A stretch of 6,977 nt of DNA from an uncultured Lachnospiraceae bacterium (GTDB taxonomy: Bacteria > Bacillota > Clostridia > Lachnospirales > Lachnospiraceae): NCBI GenBank assembly GCA_945788595.1, contig CALZMS010000045.1:1-6977 (forward strand). The letters run 5' to 3'. The position numbers were made by a program, and so were the translations under genes. Positions 5,390 to 6,977 of the stretch are shown here, piece by piece; position 1 is the first letter of the stretch; each line of letters opens with the position of its first letter. The notes under the pieces were generated by a model, which ran no database searches, had not been told where the DNA came from, and saw nothing but the letters and a program-made list of their open reading frames with translations.

Positions 5390-6977
5390 TTGGATATTGC
5401 ATCTTCAACTTTATCCGATAGACCGTCTCAGAAAACCGCAGCAAAAAAATCTGCGCAGAAACGGCCGCAGAGCAGTTCTTTCCAGGACACCCGTTCCCGG
5501 AAAACTTCTTCTGGTCCCCGTCGGCAGAAACGCAAAAGATTTACGACCATCGTATACTTTTCTCTGCTTCTGGTCTATCTGGAAATCATGTTTCATATTT
5601 TCATGTTCCACACTATCCGGTTTGCCCTGATCTATCCGATCCTGTTTGCACTGACCATGGGTACCATTCTCGGTACCATCTGCCGTCTGTTCAAACGCCA
5701 GGTCAATCGGATACTGATGATCATCTTTACCGCCATCCTGTGCGTGCTGTTCTGTGCAGAGGTCATTTACAAAGGCTTCTTTGACACCTATTTCGCACTG
5801 TTTGGTGTTCTGGGCGTCGCCGGACAGGCATTTGACTTTATGGACAGTATCTTTCGAACGATCCTGTCTTCTTTGATCCCGCTGTTTTTCCTGCTGGGGA
5901 TCCCCATGATCTTTGTGGTGATCTTTGCTCCGCGCTACATCAGTGTGAAGCGTAAACCTCCGCTGACCCATATGATCACCATTGCGGAAGGTCTTGTGAT
6001 CCATATTCTTATGCTTTTGTGCCTGCTGATTGGCGGCCGGGATCTTTTCTCCGGATATGATCTGTATTTCCACAGTTTCTCCGTGGATGAATCCATGGAT
6101 ACTCTGGGTGTTATGACAACTACATATCTGTCCGGCAAAAATAAGATCACCGGAGGCGGTTCCTCCACAAAAATTATAACAGAAACGCCTTCTGATGTCA
6201 GTGACACTTCCACAGAATCTTCTGATATTTCGTCATCCGACACGACAGAAGGTACCGGAGAGAACCAGCCGACCACACCTACAGCCGTTGTAGATACTTC
6301 ACCAAATATCCTGGACATTGATTTCGACAAGATCATAGCAGATTCCGGCAATGACAAGAGTGTTCAGTCTCTGGTGGATTATATTCAATCCAAATCCGGC
6401 ACCAATAAAAACCAGTATACCGGTATGTTCAAGGGCTACAATCTGATCTGGATCACGGCAGAGGGTCTGGATGAATGTATCATCAACGAATCCTGGACGC
6501 CTACCCTGTATAAGATGGCCACTCAGGGCTTCCATTTTAAAAACTACTATTCGCCGCTGTGGTACGGTTCCACTTCCGGCGGAGAATGGGCGAACCTTAC
6601 GGGTACGGTTCCCAATAACGGAAGCTATGTTTCTCTGGAAAATTCCGGTAAGATCGGTCTGAATATGTTCTTTACCGCCGGTCGCCAGGCCTCAAGGCTG
6701 GGCTATACCACAAATGGCTGGCACAATAACTCTTCTACCTACTACGGACGTAACCTTTCTTTTCCGAACATGGGATATGAATGGCACGGTACCGATGCAG
6801 GCTACGATCCTGAAGTCAGTGAAAGCAGCGGAAAGGCACTCTGGCCCCAGTCAGATATCCGTCTGATCGACCAGTCCTTTGACACCTTTGCTTCCAGCGA
6901 ACCGTTTATGACGTATTACATGACCGTCAGCGGTCACGTAGAATACAATTTCTCGGGCAACGCCATGGCCAAGAGAA
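5390..6977 (+). CDS. LtaS-like membrane phosphoglycerol transferase (lipoteichoic acid synthase family), 3' end outside window
   Basis: The frame stays open from 5390 to the window end (529 codons). Numbered from the TTG, residues 1-50 are a basic, Ser/Gln/Lys/Arg-rich cytoplasmic tail. Five hydrophobic segments follow (about 52-75, 77-100, 107-128, 154-180, 192-215), the LtaS membrane topology. A Ser/Thr-rich linker (about 250-305) leads into an extracellular sulfatase-fold domain. Active-site motifs are ITAEGLD with E358 (metal), FKNYYSP, then GSTSGGEW with T395 in the place of the catalytic threonine, R454 in YYGRN, and TVSGHVEYNFSGNA with H516. The last metal ligands would be beyond the edge. 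The family transfers glycerol-phosphate from phosphatidylglycerol to build lipoteichoic acid; some relatives are primases or modify other glycans, so substrate is inferred. TTG 5390 is preferred over ATG 5381 because of ribosome-site spacing. It is divergent from the LCP gene. Confidence 0.9.
   Translation, partial: MDIASSTLSDRPSQKTAAKKSAQKRPQSSSFQDTRSRKTSSGPRRQKRKRFTTIVYFSLLLVYLEIMFHIFMFHTIRFALIYPILFALTMGTILGTICRLFKRQVNRILMIIFTAILCVLFCAEVIYKGFFDTYFALFGVLGVAGQAFDFMDSIFRTILSSLIPLFFLLGIPMIFVVIFAPRYISVKRKPPLTHMITIAEGLVIHILMLLCLLIGGRDLFSGYDLYFHSFSVDESMDTLGVMTTTYLSGKNKITGGGSSTKIITETPSDVSDTSTESSDISSSDTTEGTGENQPTTPTAVVDTSPNILDIDFDKIIADSGNDKSVQSLVDYIQSKSGTNKNQYTGMFKGYNLIWITAEGLDECIINESWTPTLYKMATQGFHFKNYYSPLWYGSTSGGEWANLTGTVPNNGSYVSLENSGKIGLNMFFTAGRQASRLGYTTNGWHNNSSTYYGRNLSFPNMGYEWHGTDAGYDPEVSESSGKALWPQSDIRLIDQSFDTFASSEPFMTYYMTVSGHVEYNFSGNAMAKR

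Noticed and set aside
5411..6073. 220-codon minus-strand frame opposite the LtaS-like gene
   Set aside because: The plus frame encodes clear membrane segments and catalytic motifs; the reverse frame gives a low-complexity Gln/Asp/His/Lys-rich chain typical of antisense to hydrophobic codons.

Overview
The window looks like chromosomal DNA of a low-to-mid GC Gram-positive Firmicute, most likely a clostridial gut-type bacterium (Lachnospiraceae-like). The basis is strong AGGAGG-type ribosome sites, sigma-A-like promoters, a lysine riboswitch ahead of dapA, a LytR-CpsA-Psr (LCP) protein with three membrane segments, and an LtaS-like membrane phosphoglycerol transferase. The taxonomic call is inference from gene style; no rRNA or other marker is present. 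I see no mobile element, CRISPR array, tRNA or rRNA.

Layout from left to right. Bases 1-337 (minus) hold the N-terminal 112 codons of dapA, first enzyme of the lysine/diaminopimelate branch. Bases 338-738 are its long leader: a consensus promoter (710-738), a complete lysine riboswitch aptamer (539-699) with all five helices and a loop-loop kissing hexamer, an antiterminator/terminator switch (471-539), a further unexplained hairpin (393-415), and the ribosome site. Bases 851-1477 (minus) encode a 208-residue protein with two tandem OB folds, the second clearly SSB-like. It diverges from typA/bipA (1642-3489, plus), a translational GTPase that looks complete and intact.

Between typA and the next gene are two terminators, one for each converging gene. 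Bases 3609-5114/5132 (minus) encode an LCP-family phosphotransferase, which joins anionic glycopolymers to peptidoglycan. A 250-300 bp AT-rich divergent promoter region separates it from an LtaS-like lipoteichoic-acid-type synthase (plus, from about 5390, running off the right edge). In both of these envelope genes the ribosome site fits an internal TTG better than the upstream ATG.

How the parts fit: dapA supplies diaminopimelate and lysine and is switched off by lysine through the riboswitch. The divergent LCP/LtaS-like pair works at the outer face of the membrane, one making a glycerol-phosphate-type polymer and the other attaching polymers to the wall. TypA and the SSB-like protein are housekeeping genes with no obvious functional tie to the rest. 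I found no convincing new biological system. The points most worth checking are the small regulatory structures, the TTG starts, the extra extracellular domain of the LCP protein, and the double-OB SSB paralogue.
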